From: Polaromonas sp.
GTDB taxonomy: Bacteria; Pseudomonadota; Gammaproteobacteria; Burkholderiales; Burkholderiaceae_C
Assembly: GCA_028291985.1 (NCBI GenBank)
Contig: JAQGNE010000059.1
Location: forward strand, 26,626-90,625
Length of the DNA stretch: 64,000 bases
Reading direction: 5' to 3'
Shown: positions 8,520 to 17,747 of the stretch, piece after piece
How the letters are laid out: the number at the start of each line of letters is the position of its first letter
Position numbering within the stretch: position 1 is the first letter of the stretch
Notes under the pieces: model-generated
Seen by the model: only the letters and a program-made list of their open reading frames with translations
Database searches by the model: none
What the model was told of the DNA's origin: nothing
Position numbers and translations under genes: made by a program

Positions 8520-9520
8520 GCTGGCGGTACGCCGCTGTTCGTGGGCGCCGCGAGGCTGGCGCTGCGCTTCTGGCGGCCATGCTCACCGTCACGCTGGTGG
8601 CCACCTTTGCAGCGGCCGCACTGTGGCAACAGTTTCGCAGCACCGAAGTTGAGGCGGCCGAACGCATCAGGGTTCAGTCGGGGTGGCTCCTGACAGGCTC
8701 TCTTGACTGGGCACGGCTTATCCTGCGCGAGGACAGCCGCGCGGGCGGTGCAGACCATCTTGCGGAACCCTGGGCGGTGCCACTGAATGAAGCGCGTCTG
8801 TCAAGCTTTCTAGCGGTCGACAAGGAGGCGAGCGTTACCGAGCGCGAGGCTTTCCTGTCAGGCCAGATCAGCGACATGCAGGCGCGGCTGAATGTGGCCA
8901 ACCTGGCCGACGGTGGCGCTATTTCCGAGACCGCCTTGCTGGCTTTCGAAAGGCTTTTTACCTTGCTGGGTCTCCCATTGGAAGAACTCAACACACTGAG
9001 CAGCCAGTTGCTGCTCGCCACCGGCTCGCAGGGCGCCACCTCGACGCGCGGTGTACGGTCCGCACCAGTGGCGTCCAGCGCCCTGATGCCCCGGCGGGTC
9101 GAGCAACTGGTGTGGCTGGGGCTGTCGCCGCAAACACTGGCCGCGCTGCACCCTTTCATCACCTTGCTGCCAGTGCCCACGCCGGTCAACCTCAATACCG
9201 CCAGCGCAGAGGTCATCTACGCCAGCACGCCCGGCGTTGAAATGGCCGAAGTGCAGCGGCTGCTGGCTGTACGTGAGCGCAGTCATTTCAGAAACCTCGC
9301 GGATGCGGGCCAGGCGTTGGGCGGTCAGCCCGGGCGCACCGTTGAAGGCCAGCAAGGCGTTACATCGCGTTTCTTCGAGGTTCGCGGACAGCTTCGGCTG
9401 GACAACGTGGTGGTGCAGGAACTCTCGCTGGTTCAGCGCGACGGTGTAACCGTGCGCACCCTGTGGCGTGACCGCGGCGCTGTCGCTGACATTCCGAGCG
9501 GGCCGCAGGTCCGGCCGTGA
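8516..9520 (+). CDS. gspK: Type II secretion minor pseudopilin GspK
   Basis: 334 aa. Largest minor pseudopilin, at the tip of the pseudopilus. The prepilin signal REAG then AALLAAMLTVTLVATFAAAAL lacks the Glu at mature position 5, as is normal for GspK. The globular part contains SGQISDMQARLNVANLADGG and the helix-hairpin region with VNLNTASAEVIYAST, both family signatures. It follows gspJ with a 4-bp overlap; a 112-bp gap then separates it from gspL. Confidence 0.94.
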   Translation: MSWRYAAVRGRREAGAALLAAMLTVTLVATFAAAALWQQFRSTEVEAAERIRVQSGWLLTGSLDWARLILREDSRAGGADHLAEPWAVPLNEARLSSFLAVDKEASVTEREAFLSGQISDMQARLNVANLADGGAISETALLAFERLFTLLGLPLEELNTLSSQLLLATGSQGATSTRGVRSAPVASSALMPRRVEQLVWLGLSPQTLAALHPFITLLPVPTPVNLNTASAEVIYASTPGVEMAEVQRLLAVRERSHFRNLADAGQALGGQPGRTVEGQQGVTSRFFEVRGQLRLDNVVVQELSLVQRDGVTVRTLWRDRGAVADIPSGPQVRP

Positions 9521-9632
9521 TGACCGCATACATCACTAAAAGTTGGTGCCCGCTTACGCGGTGTGACAGAGCAGCCAACACATCATTCGGTCCAGGCGCT
9601 AACCTACAATCCGCGAAGAGCTACCACGCCCC

Positions 9633-10865
9633 ATGAGTACATTCATCATTTGCCTTCCGACCACCGAAAGCAGTGCTGCGGTCAACTACGACTACGCGCT
9701 GACGGGCGATGGCCTTCATCTGGCAGACCATGCCAGCGCGCCGCTTGTCTTGCTGCCGGCTGTACAACGGGGTACCGAACTGGTCGCTGTGGTACCGGTG
9801 GACGCCCTGTCGTGGCACCGTGTCGAGTTACCCAAGGGCATTGGTGCGAATTCGCCGCGCCTGCGCACCGTGCTGGACAACCTGCTGGAAGACCGGCTGC
9901 TGGACGATCCGGCCCAGTTGCATCTGGCGCTGGGCCCCGCTACGCCCGGCGCGGGCTCGGTATGGGTTGCGGCCTGTAACCGCAACTGGTTGCGGTCCCA
10001 TTTGCAGGCGCTGGAATCGGCAGGCCGTCCAGTGGCCCGCATCGTGCCGGAATTTGCGCCCGAGGCCGGGCCGCTGCAGGTGCATCTGACGGGCGAGGCC
10101 GATCTGCCCTATTTGATTGCCACCGGCGAGGCCATACAGGGCGTGCTACGTGTGCCGCTGAGTGCCGCATCGCTGGCGCTGCTTCCGGTTCCAGCGTCCG
10201 ATCAGCCGGTGCTGATAGCCGCGGAGCCTGCGGTGGCGGCGCTGGGCGAGGACCTGCTGCAGAGCAAGGTCAACCTGTTGACGCGGCCGCAACGCTGGCT
10301 GGATGCTGCGCGCTCGTCCTGGGACCTGGCGCAATTCGACATGTCCAGCTCGGGCGGGGCACGCACAGTCAAACGTTTGTCAGGCGCGGGCCGAGCCCTG
10401 CTGCAAGCGCCCAGCCTTCAGCCGGCACGCTGGGGTGTGGCCGCACTGGTGCTGGCAAATCTTGTCGGTCTCAATGCCTGGGCCTGGAAAGAACAATCTG
10501 CGCTGCAGGCGCGTCGCTTGGCGATACGCGACACGTTGACCCGCACCTTTCCGCAGATCCGGGTGGTGGTTGACGCGCCGCTGCAAATGGACCGTGAGGT
10601 CACCGCCTTGCGCCAGGCCACCGGAGCGGCGTCACCGCGGGACCTGGAAGCCATGCTCGCTGCACTGGGCGCTGCCGTGCCCGCAGGTCAAACTGTTTCG
10701 GCCATCGATTATTCGGCCGGCGAGGCACGCGTCAAGGGCCTGCAACTGGCTGGACCTGACGCGAGCAACCTTTCATCGCAACTGGCGGTTCAGGGTTATG
10801 GCTTTCGCACCGACGGCGATACCACCACCCTGCGCCCGACCGACGCGAAAGAAGGTGCGCCATGA
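9633..10865 (+). CDS. gspL: Type II secretion inner-membrane platform protein GspL
   Basis: 410 aa. The cytoplasmic actin-like domain (about residues 1-255) binds the ATPase GspE; a single membrane helix follows at about 268-285 (GVAALVLANLVGLNAWAW), then a small periplasmic ferredoxin-like domain that contacts GspM. Family signs are VPVDALSWHRVELPKGI and LRTVLDNLLEDRLLDDPAQL. It overlaps gspM by 4 bp. Confidence 0.93.
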   Translation: MSTFIICLPTTESSAAVNYDYALTGDGLHLADHASAPLVLLPAVQRGTELVAVVPVDALSWHRVELPKGIGANSPRLRTVLDNLLEDRLLDDPAQLHLALGPATPGAGSVWVAACNRNWLRSHLQALESAGRPVARIVPEFAPEAGPLQVHLTGEADLPYLIATGEAIQGVLRVPLSAASLALLPVPASDQPVLIAAEPAVAALGEDLLQSKVNLLTRPQRWLDAARSSWDLAQFDMSSSGGARTVKRLSGAGRALLQAPSLQPARWGVAALVLANLVGLNAWAWKEQSALQARRLAIRDTLTRTFPQIRVVVDAPLQMDREVTALRQATGAASPRDLEAMLAALGAAVPAGQTVSAIDYSAGEARVKGLQLAGPDASNLSSQLAVQGYGFRTDGDTTTLRPTDAKEGAP

Positions 10866-11464
10866 GTAAACTGAAACTGCCTCCTGTTCTGGCCCCGGTA
10901 CAAACCCGCTGGCAGGCGATCGCACCGCGCGAGCAGGCGCTCATCACCGCTGCTGCCTGGCTGATCGGCCTTGCGCTGATCTGGTGGCTGCTGATGGCGC
11001 CGCCCCTGCGCATGCTGGGACAGGCTGATGCGCAGCGACGCAGTCTGGACGCGCAGGTTCAAAAAATGCAGGCATTGCAGGCGCAAGCGCAGACACTGCA
11101 ATCACAGCCAAAACTTAGCCGCGAAGAGGCGGTGCGCGCCCTTGAATCCTCGGTACGTCAACGCTTGGGCACTGCCGCACAGCTCAGCGTGACAGGCGAT
11201 CGCGCCACCCTGGCTTTTCGCAGCGTGCCTGCGGATGCACTGGCGCAATGGTTGACCCAGGCGCGGGTCAACGCCCGCGCCATCCCTTCCGAAGCGCGCC
11301 TGTCCCGCGCGAGCCCGGGCGCAGCGGCTTCCGCCGCCCCAGCAGCAGCCGGAGCTCCGCGCGGCTTTACCGGTGCAGGAGCGCCTGGCACACCGGCGCC
11401 TCAGGCTGCCGGCGCAACGGTTGCCTGGGACGGCACGATGGTGATGAGTCTGCCGGCGCAATAA
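10862..11464 (+). CDS. gspM: Type II secretion inner-membrane platform protein GspM
   Basis: 200 aa. Short cytoplasmic N-terminus with APREQALI just before the membrane helix (AAAWLIGLALIWWLLMAPPL), a coiled segment QAQTLQSQPKLSREEAVRAL and a periplasmic ferredoxin-like domain ending in an Ala/Pro/Gly-rich tail. GspM partners GspL in the platform. The ATGA overlap with gspL supports coupled synthesis. Confidence 0.92.
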   Translation: MSKLKLPPVLAPVQTRWQAIAPREQALITAAAWLIGLALIWWLLMAPPLRMLGQADAQRRSLDAQVQKMQALQAQAQTLQSQPKLSREEAVRALESSVRQRLGTAAQLSVTGDRATLAFRSVPADALAQWLTQARVNARAIPSEARLSRASPGAAASAAPAAAGAPRGFTGAGAPGTPAPQAAGATVAWDGTMVMSLPAQ

Positions 11465-11544
11465 ACGGCTGTGTCCATCGCCCGCATGAGAGTTTTCTGC
11501 TTGCCCGACCCCTGCTTTCTGCCAGAGTGCAAGGTTGCCGGCTC

Positions 11545-12360
11545 ATGAGCCGAACGGCCGCTCTGATGCAGGCCACTGCACGGCATCCCGTAGTTGATCC
11601 TCCCTGGCGCTGGGCGGCGCTGGGTTTGGTCGTCGGCGTAGCAGCTGCCTTGCTGCTTTTCGCCCCTGCGAGCTGGATGGCCCTGGCCCTTGCGCGCGCA
11701 ACAGCCGGGCAGCTGCAGCTGGTGGACACGCGGGGAACAATCTGGACGGGTTCTGGCCGTCTCATGCTGTCGGGCGGTGCGGGCAGCCGGGACAGCGCTG
11801 TGTTGCCAGGGCGGCTGGACTGGACATTTCGACCTGGCTGGCTGGCGGCTCACCTCAGGCTGCGGGCAGCCTGCTGCACCGCCGAGCCGCTACAGGCGCG
11901 GCTGGGCCGCGGCTGGGGCCGCACCACCCTGCAGATCGCCGACGGCGCTTCGCAATGGCCTGCTGTTGTGCTGGCCGGACTCGGCACGCCGTGGAATACT
12001 GTCCAGCCTGAGGGTTCTTTGCAGTTGATGACACGGGGGCTGTCAGTAGAATGGGTTGAAGGGCGCGTCTCGCTTTCCGGGCAGGCCGAACTGGCGGCGA
12101 TGGCCATGTCCTCCCGACTGTCCACGCTCAGGCCTATGGGCAGTTATCGTTTGAAGCTTGCCGGCGGAGCCACACCGACGCTTGAACTTGCCACGATTGA
12201 AGGCAGCCTGCAACTGAGCGGCAGCGGAAGCTGGGTAGGTTCCCGCCTTCGCTTTCAGGGCCTTGCCAGCGCCGCGCCGGAGCATGAAGCTTCGCTGAGC
12301 AATCTGCTGAACATCATCGGGCGCCGCAGTGGCGCGCGCTCCATCATTTCACTGGGCTAA
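11545..12360 (+). CDS. gspN: Type II secretion protein GspN
   Basis: 271 aa. GspN is an accessory inner-membrane protein found only in some type II systems. A membrane helix (about residues 22-42, WAALGLVVGVAAALLLFAPA) is followed by LALARATAGQLQLVDTRGTIWTGSG in part, the GspN signature for a periplasmic domain. The ATG at 11545 is 80 bp after gspM; another in-frame ATG at 11566 would also work. Its stop is 4 bp before the gspD start. Confidence 0.87.
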   Translation: MSRTAALMQATARHPVVDPPWRWAALGLVVGVAAALLLFAPASWMALALARATAGQLQLVDTRGTIWTGSGRLMLSGGAGSRDSAVLPGRLDWTFRPGWLAAHLRLRAACCTAEPLQARLGRGWGRTTLQIADGASQWPAVVLAGLGTPWNTVQPEGSLQLMTRGLSVEWVEGRVSLSGQAELAAMAMSSRLSTLRPMGSYRLKLAGGATPTLELATIEGSLQLSGSGSWVGSRLRFQGLASAAPEHEASLSNLLNIIGRRSGARSIISLG

Positions 12361-12364
12361 ACAT

Positions 12365-14611
12365 ATGACCACCCGACAACATCATCACAAAGCTGCACCC
12401 AAGGTGACCACGGGCATTGCCGCCGTGCGCTCACCTTTTGCTATTGTTTCAATAGCGGTACTCGCAATGATTTCGGGAGCTAGCGGCCAATTACATGCTC
12501 AAAACGCGCCGCAGGGTCCAGCGCCGGCGGCGCAGGGCGCTGCACCGCGATCCAGCGGGCCGGTCACCCTGAACTTTGCAAATGCCGAGATCGAGGCGGT
12601 TGCCCGCACCATGGCAGTCATCACCGGGCGCAATGTGGTGGTCGATCCGCGCGTCAAGGGCACGATGACGCTGATCACCACCAATCCGGTCACGCCAGCG
12701 ATGGCTTTGCGCCAGTTTTCGACCCAGCTGCGTACCCAGGGTTTCGCACTGGTTGAGTCGGCCGGGCTTTATCTGGTGGTGCCGGAAGCCGATGCCAAGC
12801 TTCAAAGCGGCGGTGTTTCGGCGGGCCGTCCGCCGGCGGCCAGCGGCCAGATCATCACGCAGATATTCCGGCTCAACCACGAGACCGCCAACAACCTGGT
12901 GCCGGTGCTTCGGCCGCTGATCAGCCCGAACAACACCATCAATGTGAACCCGGGTAACAACTCGCTGATCGTTACCGACTATTCCGATAACCTACAGCGC
13001 ATCGGCACCATCATTGCCGCGCTGGATGTGGCCAACGCCACCGGCGTGGAAATCATCCGGCTGCAGCACGCCATCGCAACTGACCTGGCACCACTGGTCA
13101 CCCGGCTGGTCGAATCCGGTGGCGCTGGCGCTGCTGTAGCCGGACAGGCCGATACATCATTCAGAACCACTCTGGTAGCCGAGCCGCGCAGCAATTCACT
13201 GATCCTGAGGGCTGCCAACCCGGCCCGCCTTGCGCTGGTGCGTACGCTGGTTGAGAAGCTCGACCAGGCGTCATCCACAGGCGCCCGTCCCGGCTCTGGC
13301 GAGGGTTCAGCTGCCGGAAATATCTATGTTGTCTATCTCAAAAACGCTGATGCGTCCAAGCTGGCAACCACCTTGCGTGCCGCGATGGCTGCCAATGCGG
13401 TCGGCCCTGGCGCTGGCGGCGGGGCGGGCGGTATCACCAACGTTTCAGCGTCACCTGCCAACACCGGCAGCATTTCCCCCACGGGCGGCGCCAGCGGTGT
13501 CGTCAGCGCGGCTGCTTCTACAAGCCTGGCCAGTAACCAGCCTTCGACGGGCGGCCAGATCCAGGCCGACCCGGCCACCAACTCCCTCATCATCACCGCG
13601 CCAGAGCCACAGTACCGCCAGTTGCGTGCGGTGATCGACCGGCTGGATTCACGCCGGGCGCAGGTCTATATCGAGAGCCTGATTGCCGAGGTCAATTCGG
13701 ACAAGGCGGCCGAATTCGGTGTGCAGTTTCAAAGCCTGCTCGGCAACCGCGCGGCCATTGGCAGCAACTTCAACATCGCCGGCACCAACATCATCTCGCT
13801 GGCTGCCGGGGCTGCAGCGGGAACGCTGGCCACCAGCGGCACCACACTGGGCACCGGCCTCAATTTCGGCGCTGTCAACGGCAACGGGGTGCTCGGGCTG
13901 CTGGCGCGCTTTCTCGAGCGGACCGGCGATGGCAACATTCTGTCGACGCCTAACCTGCTGACGCTGGATAACGAAGAGGCTCGCATCGTGATCGGCCAGA
14001 ACGTGCCTTTCATCACCGGCTCCTTCACCAATACGGGCGGCGGCAACAACGGTTCAGTCAATCCTTTCCAGACCGTTGAACGCAAGGACGTCGGGCTCAC
14101 CCTGCGGGTCAAGCCGCAGATCAGCGAAGACGGCAGTGTCAAGATGCAGATTTTCCAGGAGATCAGCAGCGTGCAGGCCTCCACGGTTCGCGACCCGAAC
14201 GGCCCGACAACGAACAAGCGCTCCATCGAGTCGAACGTGGTGGTCGGTGACGGCTCGATCGTGGTGTTGGGCGGCTTGCTGCAGGACGAGTTCTCAGGCG
14301 GCCAGGAAAAGGTGCCAGGCCTTGGCGACGTGCCCGTGGTGGGCAACCTGTTCAAGGCGGAAACCCGTAGGCGGCAGAAGACCAACCTGATGGTGTTCCT
14401 GCGTCCAGTGGTCGTGCGCGACGCGCCGTCCACCGAGAACCTATCGCTGGACCGCTATGAAATGATGCGCGGCGCGCAAAAAGATGCCCAGCCGCTGCCC
14501 AGTTCTTTGGTGCCGATCAATGCCGCGCCGATTGTGCCGCCGCAGGCACCCCCTACCGCGCCTTCATTGCCACCCTTGATGGCGCCTTCGGTCAACCCTG
14601 TAGAGCGGTAA
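12365..14611 (+). CDS. gspD: Type II secretion outer-membrane secretin GspD
   Basis: 748 aa. It forms the outer-membrane gate. A long basic, His-containing n-region precedes the hydrophobic signal segment (about residues 24-40), with cleavage likely after QLHA at 45. The N0 domain ([20 protein letters not shown]), N1-N3 repeats ([20 protein letters not shown] in N1; [17 protein letters not shown] in N3, followed by a Gly/Ser-rich loop about 360-400) and the secretin core with [10 protein letters not shown] and [11 protein letters not shown] are all recognisable. A Pro/Ala-rich tail ends the protein. A copy of the interspersed repeat lies inside the signal-peptide coding region (see separate entry). 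Confidence 0.96.
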   Translation: MTTRQHHHKAAPKVTTGIAAVRSPFAIVSIAVLAMISGASGQLHAQNAPQGPAPAAQGAAPRSSGPVTLNFANAEIEAVARTMAVITGRNVVVDPRVKGTMTLITTNPVTPAMALRQFSTQLRTQGFALVESAGLYLVVPEADAKLQSGGVSAGRPPAASGQIITQIFRLNHETANNLVPVLRPLISPNNTINVNPGNNSLIVTDYSDNLQRIGTIIAALDVANATGVEIIRLQHAIATDLAPLVTRLVESGGAGAAVAGQADTSFRTTLVAEPRSNSLILRAANPARLALVRTLVEKLDQASSTGARPGSGEGSAAGNIYVVYLKNADASKLATTLRAAMAANAVGPGAGGGAGGITNVSASPANTGSISPTGGASGVVSAAASTSLASNQPSTGGQIQADPATNSLIITAPEPQYRQLRAVIDRLDSRRAQVYIESLIAEVNSDKAAEFGVQFQSLLGNRAAIGSNFNIAGTNIISLAAGAAAGTLATSGTTLGTGLNFGAVNGNGVLGLLARFLERTGDGNILSTPNLLTLDNEEARIVIGQNVPFITGSFTNTGGGNNGSVNPFQTVERKDVGLTLRVKPQISEDGSVKMQIFQEISSVQASTVRDPNGPTTNKRSIESNVVVGDGSIVVLGGLLQDEFSGGQEKVPGLGDVPVVGNLFKAETRRRQKTNLMVFLRPVVVRDAPSTENLSLDRYEMMRGAQKDAQPLPSSLVPINAAPIVPPQAPPTAPSLPPLMAPSVNPVER
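12440..12497 (-). repeat. Interspersed repeat copy inside gspD, reverse orientation
   Basis: On the minus strand this stretch contains GGCCGCTAGCTCC and, further on, the perfect module GCTAT-TGAAACA-ATAGC (plus-strand 12440-12456), with the same order and spacing as the intergenic copies. It is in frame and encodes [15 protein letters not shown] of the GspD signal peptide. Confidence 0.5.
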
Positions 14612-14621
14612 GCAGCAAGCT

Positions 14622-16022
14622 ATGCGATATCCCCTGCCTTACGCCTTTGCACGTACCGCCGGCCTGCTGCTCGAAGACGACGGCCAGGCCATGGTGCTCT
14701 GGCACAACCCCAGCCCTGACCTGGGTGCGATGGGCGAGGTCATGCGCAAATTTTCCGGGCAAGGCACTTCCTTCGCCCTGCAAAAGGCCGACGCGGGCAC
14801 CGTTGCGCAGCGCATCAGCGCGGCCTATGCTGGCGGCGAGTCGAGCGCCGCCACCGTGGTGAGCGAGGTCGAATCGGACGCCGACCTGTCCCGCATGATG
14901 CAGGACCTGCCGGCAGTAGAAGACCTGCTGGAAACCTCGGACGACGCGCCCATCATCCGCATGCTCAATGCGCTGCTGACCCAGGCGGCACGCGACGGCG
15001 CCAGCGACATCCACATCGAGCCCTACGAGCGCCATTCCAGTGTGCGGTTCAGGGTAGACGGCACGCTGCGCGAGGTCGTGCAACCGAACCGCGCGCTGCA
15101 CGCGGCATTGATTTCGCGCCTGAAGATCATGGCTGATCTGGATATTTCAGAAAAGCGTTTGCCGCAGGACGGCCGCATCAGCCTGCGCATCGGAACGCGC
15201 GCGGTCGATGTGCGTGTCAGCACCTTGCCCAGCGCCCACGGCGAGCGGGCGGTGTTGCGCCTGCTGGACAAGAGCGAGAGCAAACTGAGTCTCGAGTCGG
15301 TCGGCATGCAGGGCGATGTGCTGCGCCGTTTTGAGTCGCTGGTGACGCAGCCGCACGGCATCATTCTGGTAACCGGCCCAACTGGTTCCGGCAAGACCAC
15401 CACGCTGTATGCAGCGCTGCAGCGGCTGGACGCCGGCGCCAGCAACATCATGACGGTCGAAGACCCGATTGAGTACGAGCTGGCCGGTATCGGGCAGACG
15501 CAGGTCAACGCCAAGATCGACCTGGACTTTGCAAAAGCCCTACGCGCCATCCTGAGGCAGGACCCGGATGTCATCATGATCGGCGAGATCCGTGACTTCG
15601 AAACCGCTCAGATTGCCATTCAGGCATCGCTCACCGGGCATCTGGTGTTGGCGACCCTGCACACCAACGATGCGGCCAGTGCCGTTACCCGGCTCACCGA
15701 CATGGGCGTCGAACCTTTTCTGCTCAGCTCGTCCTTGCTGGGTGTGCTGGCGCAGCGGCTGGTGCGCAAGGTGTGCGTCCAGTGCGCCGGCGCCGGCTGC
15801 GCTGCCTGCGGCCAGACGGGCTACCAGGGCCGTACCGGTATTTTCGAGTTGATGGTGGCCAACGACGCCATCCGCGCCCAGGTGCACAACCGTACTTCCG
15901 AGGCCGATATCCGCGAGGCCGCGATTGCCGGTGGCATGACACTGATGCGCGAAGATGGGGAAAGGCTGGTGGCTGCCGGCATCACGTCGCGTGAAGAGTT
16001 GATGCGGGTCACGCGTGATTGA
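14622..16022 (+). CDS. gspE: Type II secretion cytoplasmic ATPase GspE
   Basis: 466 aa. Hexameric AAA-like ATPase that powers pseudopilus assembly. The N1E/N2E region is short, consistent with the total length; then come Walker [10 protein letters not shown] (252-260), the Asp box, Walker B-like [12 protein letters not shown], and the His box [15 protein letters not shown]. The C-terminal zinc motif is unusually compact: [12 protein letters not shown], with two CxxC pairs only 4 residues apart instead of the ~29 typical of enterobacterial GspE. It starts 10 bp after gspD. The interacting partners are GspL and GspF. Confidence 0.96.
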   Translation: MRYPLPYAFARTAGLLLEDDGQAMVLWHNPSPDLGAMGEVMRKFSGQGTSFALQKADAGTVAQRISAAYAGGESSAATVVSEVESDADLSRMMQDLPAVEDLLETSDDAPIIRMLNALLTQAARDGASDIHIEPYERHSSVRFRVDGTLREVVQPNRALHAALISRLKIMADLDISEKRLPQDGRISLRIGTRAVDVRVSTLPSAHGERAVLRLLDKSESKLSLESVGMQGDVLRRFESLVTQPHGIILVTGPTGSGKTTTLYAALQRLDAGASNIMTVEDPIEYELAGIGQTQVNAKIDLDFAKALRAILRQDPDVIMIGEIRDFETAQIAIQASLTGHLVLATLHTNDAASAVTRLTDMGVEPFLLSSSLLGVLAQRLVRKVCVQCAGAGCAACGQTGYQGRTGIFELMVANDAIRAQVHNRTSEADIREAAIAGGMTLMREDGERLVAAGITSREELMRVTRD

Positions 16023-16232
16023 TGTGGCCCCCCACGGTCGCGCACCGCGTGTCGCTCCCTGCCCCCCGAGGGGCTGCTGCGCCTGCGGATTGGCGGAGCC
16101 AGACCTGCGGCCCCTGCTTGAACAGACAGGTGGCGCTTACGCTTCCCGGACCGTGCTGCTGTCCAAAAGCTGCAATCCGCTCAGGGCGCTTCGGCGCGGC
16201 CTTTTCGCCTTTGAACAGAGATAAACCGACCC
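16023..16232 (+). other. Spacer between gspE and gspF with a Comamonadaceae-type GC-rich repeat
   Basis: 210 bp without a gene. At 16026-16085 it contains CCCCCCACGGTCGCGC and CTGCCCCCCGAGGGG, a motif I recognise from memory as frequent between genes of this family. Near the end is GCGC-TTCG-GCGC with a short T run at about 16188-16205, a possible weak attenuator. No start codon context for an extra gene was found. Confidence 0.5.
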
Positions 16233-17465
16233 ATGCCCGCCTATTCGTTTGAAGCGATGCAAAGCGACGGCAAGACGCGTCGCGGCGTTATTGACGCTGA
16301 TACCGCGAAGGCGGCGCGCAGTCTGTTGCGCACGCAGGCTTTGGTACCGTTGTCCGTCAGTCCGGTGGGCGGCGGTGAGGCTGCAGGGGCGCCCAAGTCG
16401 CTGCTACAAATCAATCTGTTTGGCGGCCATGTCTTCAATGCCACGCGGCTGGCCATCTGGACGCGGCAACTGGCGGGTCTGGTGTCGTCCGGCCTGCCGC
16501 TGGAGCGCGCCCTGACCGCCCTGGCCGACGAATCCGAAGACGAAAAGCAGCGCAATCTGGTGGCCGCCTTGCGGGCTGAAGTCAATGGGGGTTCGAGCTT
16601 CGCGCGCGCATTGGGGCGCCACCCGGGGGAGTTTTCCACCATCTACACCGCGGTCATTGGCGCGGGTGAGCAAAGCGGGCATCTGGGCATGGTGCTGGAG
16701 CGCCTGTCAGACGATCTGGAGGAGCGCCAGAACCTGAAGTCCAAACTGGTGGCGGCATCGCTGTATCCGGCCATCGTCACGCTGGTGGCTATTGTTATCG
16801 TGATGTTTCTGGTGGGCTATGTGGTGCCACAGGTCGCCAATGTGTTTGCCGGTACCAAGCGGGCCCTGCCATTCCTGACGGTGGCCATGCTGGCCATGAG
16901 CGATCTCGTGCGCAACTATGGCTGGGCCTTGCTGGGTGCTCTGGTTTTAATAGCTATAGGCGTACGTCTAGCCTTGCGAAACGAGTCTTTTCGTGAGAGT
17001 TTTGATGCTGCCACGCTGAATGTGCCCTTGGTGGGACGCCTGGCGCGGGACTACAACGCCGCGCGTTTCGCCAGCACGCTGGCCATGCTGGCCGGTGCCG
17101 GGCTGCCGATTCTGAAGGCGCTGCAGGCCGCTGCAGAAACGCTGTCAAACCGCGCCATGCGCGCCGATGCACTCGACGCTTTGCTGCTAGTGCGTGAAGG
17201 CGCCCCGCTGGCCTCGGCGCTAGGGCAGAAAAAGCGCTTTCCGGGGTTGGTCAGCATGTTTGCGCGCCTGGGCGAGCAGACCGGGCAGTTGCCGGTCATG
17301 CTGCAGCGCGCGGCGGTGCAGCTGTCCAGCGAGGTGCAGCGCCGGGCGCTGGCGCTTGCCACCATCCTGGAGCCCTTGCTGATCGTGGCAATGGGCCTGA
17401 TCGTTATGCTGATCGTGCTGGCGGTCCTGCTGCCCATCATCCAGCTCAACCAGTTCGTCAAGTAG
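16233..17465 (+). CDS. gspF: Type II secretion inner-membrane platform protein GspF
   Basis: 410 aa. Polytopic protein at the centre of the platform. Two homologous T2SF domains are visible, each starting with a helix bundle (FTRQLAG-type sequence LAIWTRQLAGLVSSGLPLER at about 72, and ARFASTLAMLAGAGLPILKA at about 275) and followed by membrane segments (LVAIVIVMFLVGYVVPQV; ALLGALVLIAIGVRLAL; VAMGLIVMLIVLAVLLPIIQ). The protein ends with PIIQLNQFVK, close to the family consensus. It is last in the gsp series; no obvious terminator follows. Confidence 0.96.
   Translation: MPAYSFEAMQSDGKTRRGVIDADTAKAARSLLRTQALVPLSVSPVGGGEAAGAPKSLLQINLFGGHVFNATRLAIWTRQLAGLVSSGLPLERALTALADESEDEKQRNLVAALRAEVNGGSSFARALGRHPGEFSTIYTAVIGAGEQSGHLGMVLERLSDDLEERQNLKSKLVAASLYPAIVTLVAIVIVMFLVGYVVPQVANVFAGTKRALPFLTVAMLAMSDLVRNYGWALLGALVLIAIGVRLALRNESFRESFDAATLNVPLVGRLARDYNAARFASTLAMLAGAGLPILKALQAAAETLSNRAMRADALDALLLVREGAPLASALGQKKRFPGLVSMFARLGEQTGQLPVMLQRAAVQLSSEVQRRALALATILEPLLIVAMGLIVMLIVLAVLLPIIQLNQFVK
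16938..16974 (-). repeat. Possible interspersed repeat copy inside gspF, reverse orientation
   Basis: On the minus strand: GGCTAGACGTACGCC followed by the module GCTAT-TAAAACC-AGAGC (plus-strand 16938-16954; one mismatch in the arms). It is in frame within gspF and encodes part of the second membrane segment (ALVLIAIGVRLA). It is shorter than the intergenic copies, so chance similarity is possible. Confidence 0.35.
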
Positions 17466-17747
17466 CCGAAAAGGGCTTGATGCGTGGGCGACGCAGGGTC
17501 GCAGCTTTCTGATCATCCTGCGGCATCGCCGCGGCGCACATGCGCGGCTGCACCTTTCCGGCGCTTCAGCGCTTGGCCTACACGTTGAGCTTGCTGTCGC
17601 GTTTACACCTGAGAGGTCATCGCTGCGGCATTGGCGGGCTGCTTGCAGCGTGACAGTCCGGGCATCAGACGCAGAGGCCATCAGGGCAGCCGGCAGGTGT
17701 TGCCGCACGGACCACTGCGGCAATTGCAGCCGATAACCCATCACACC

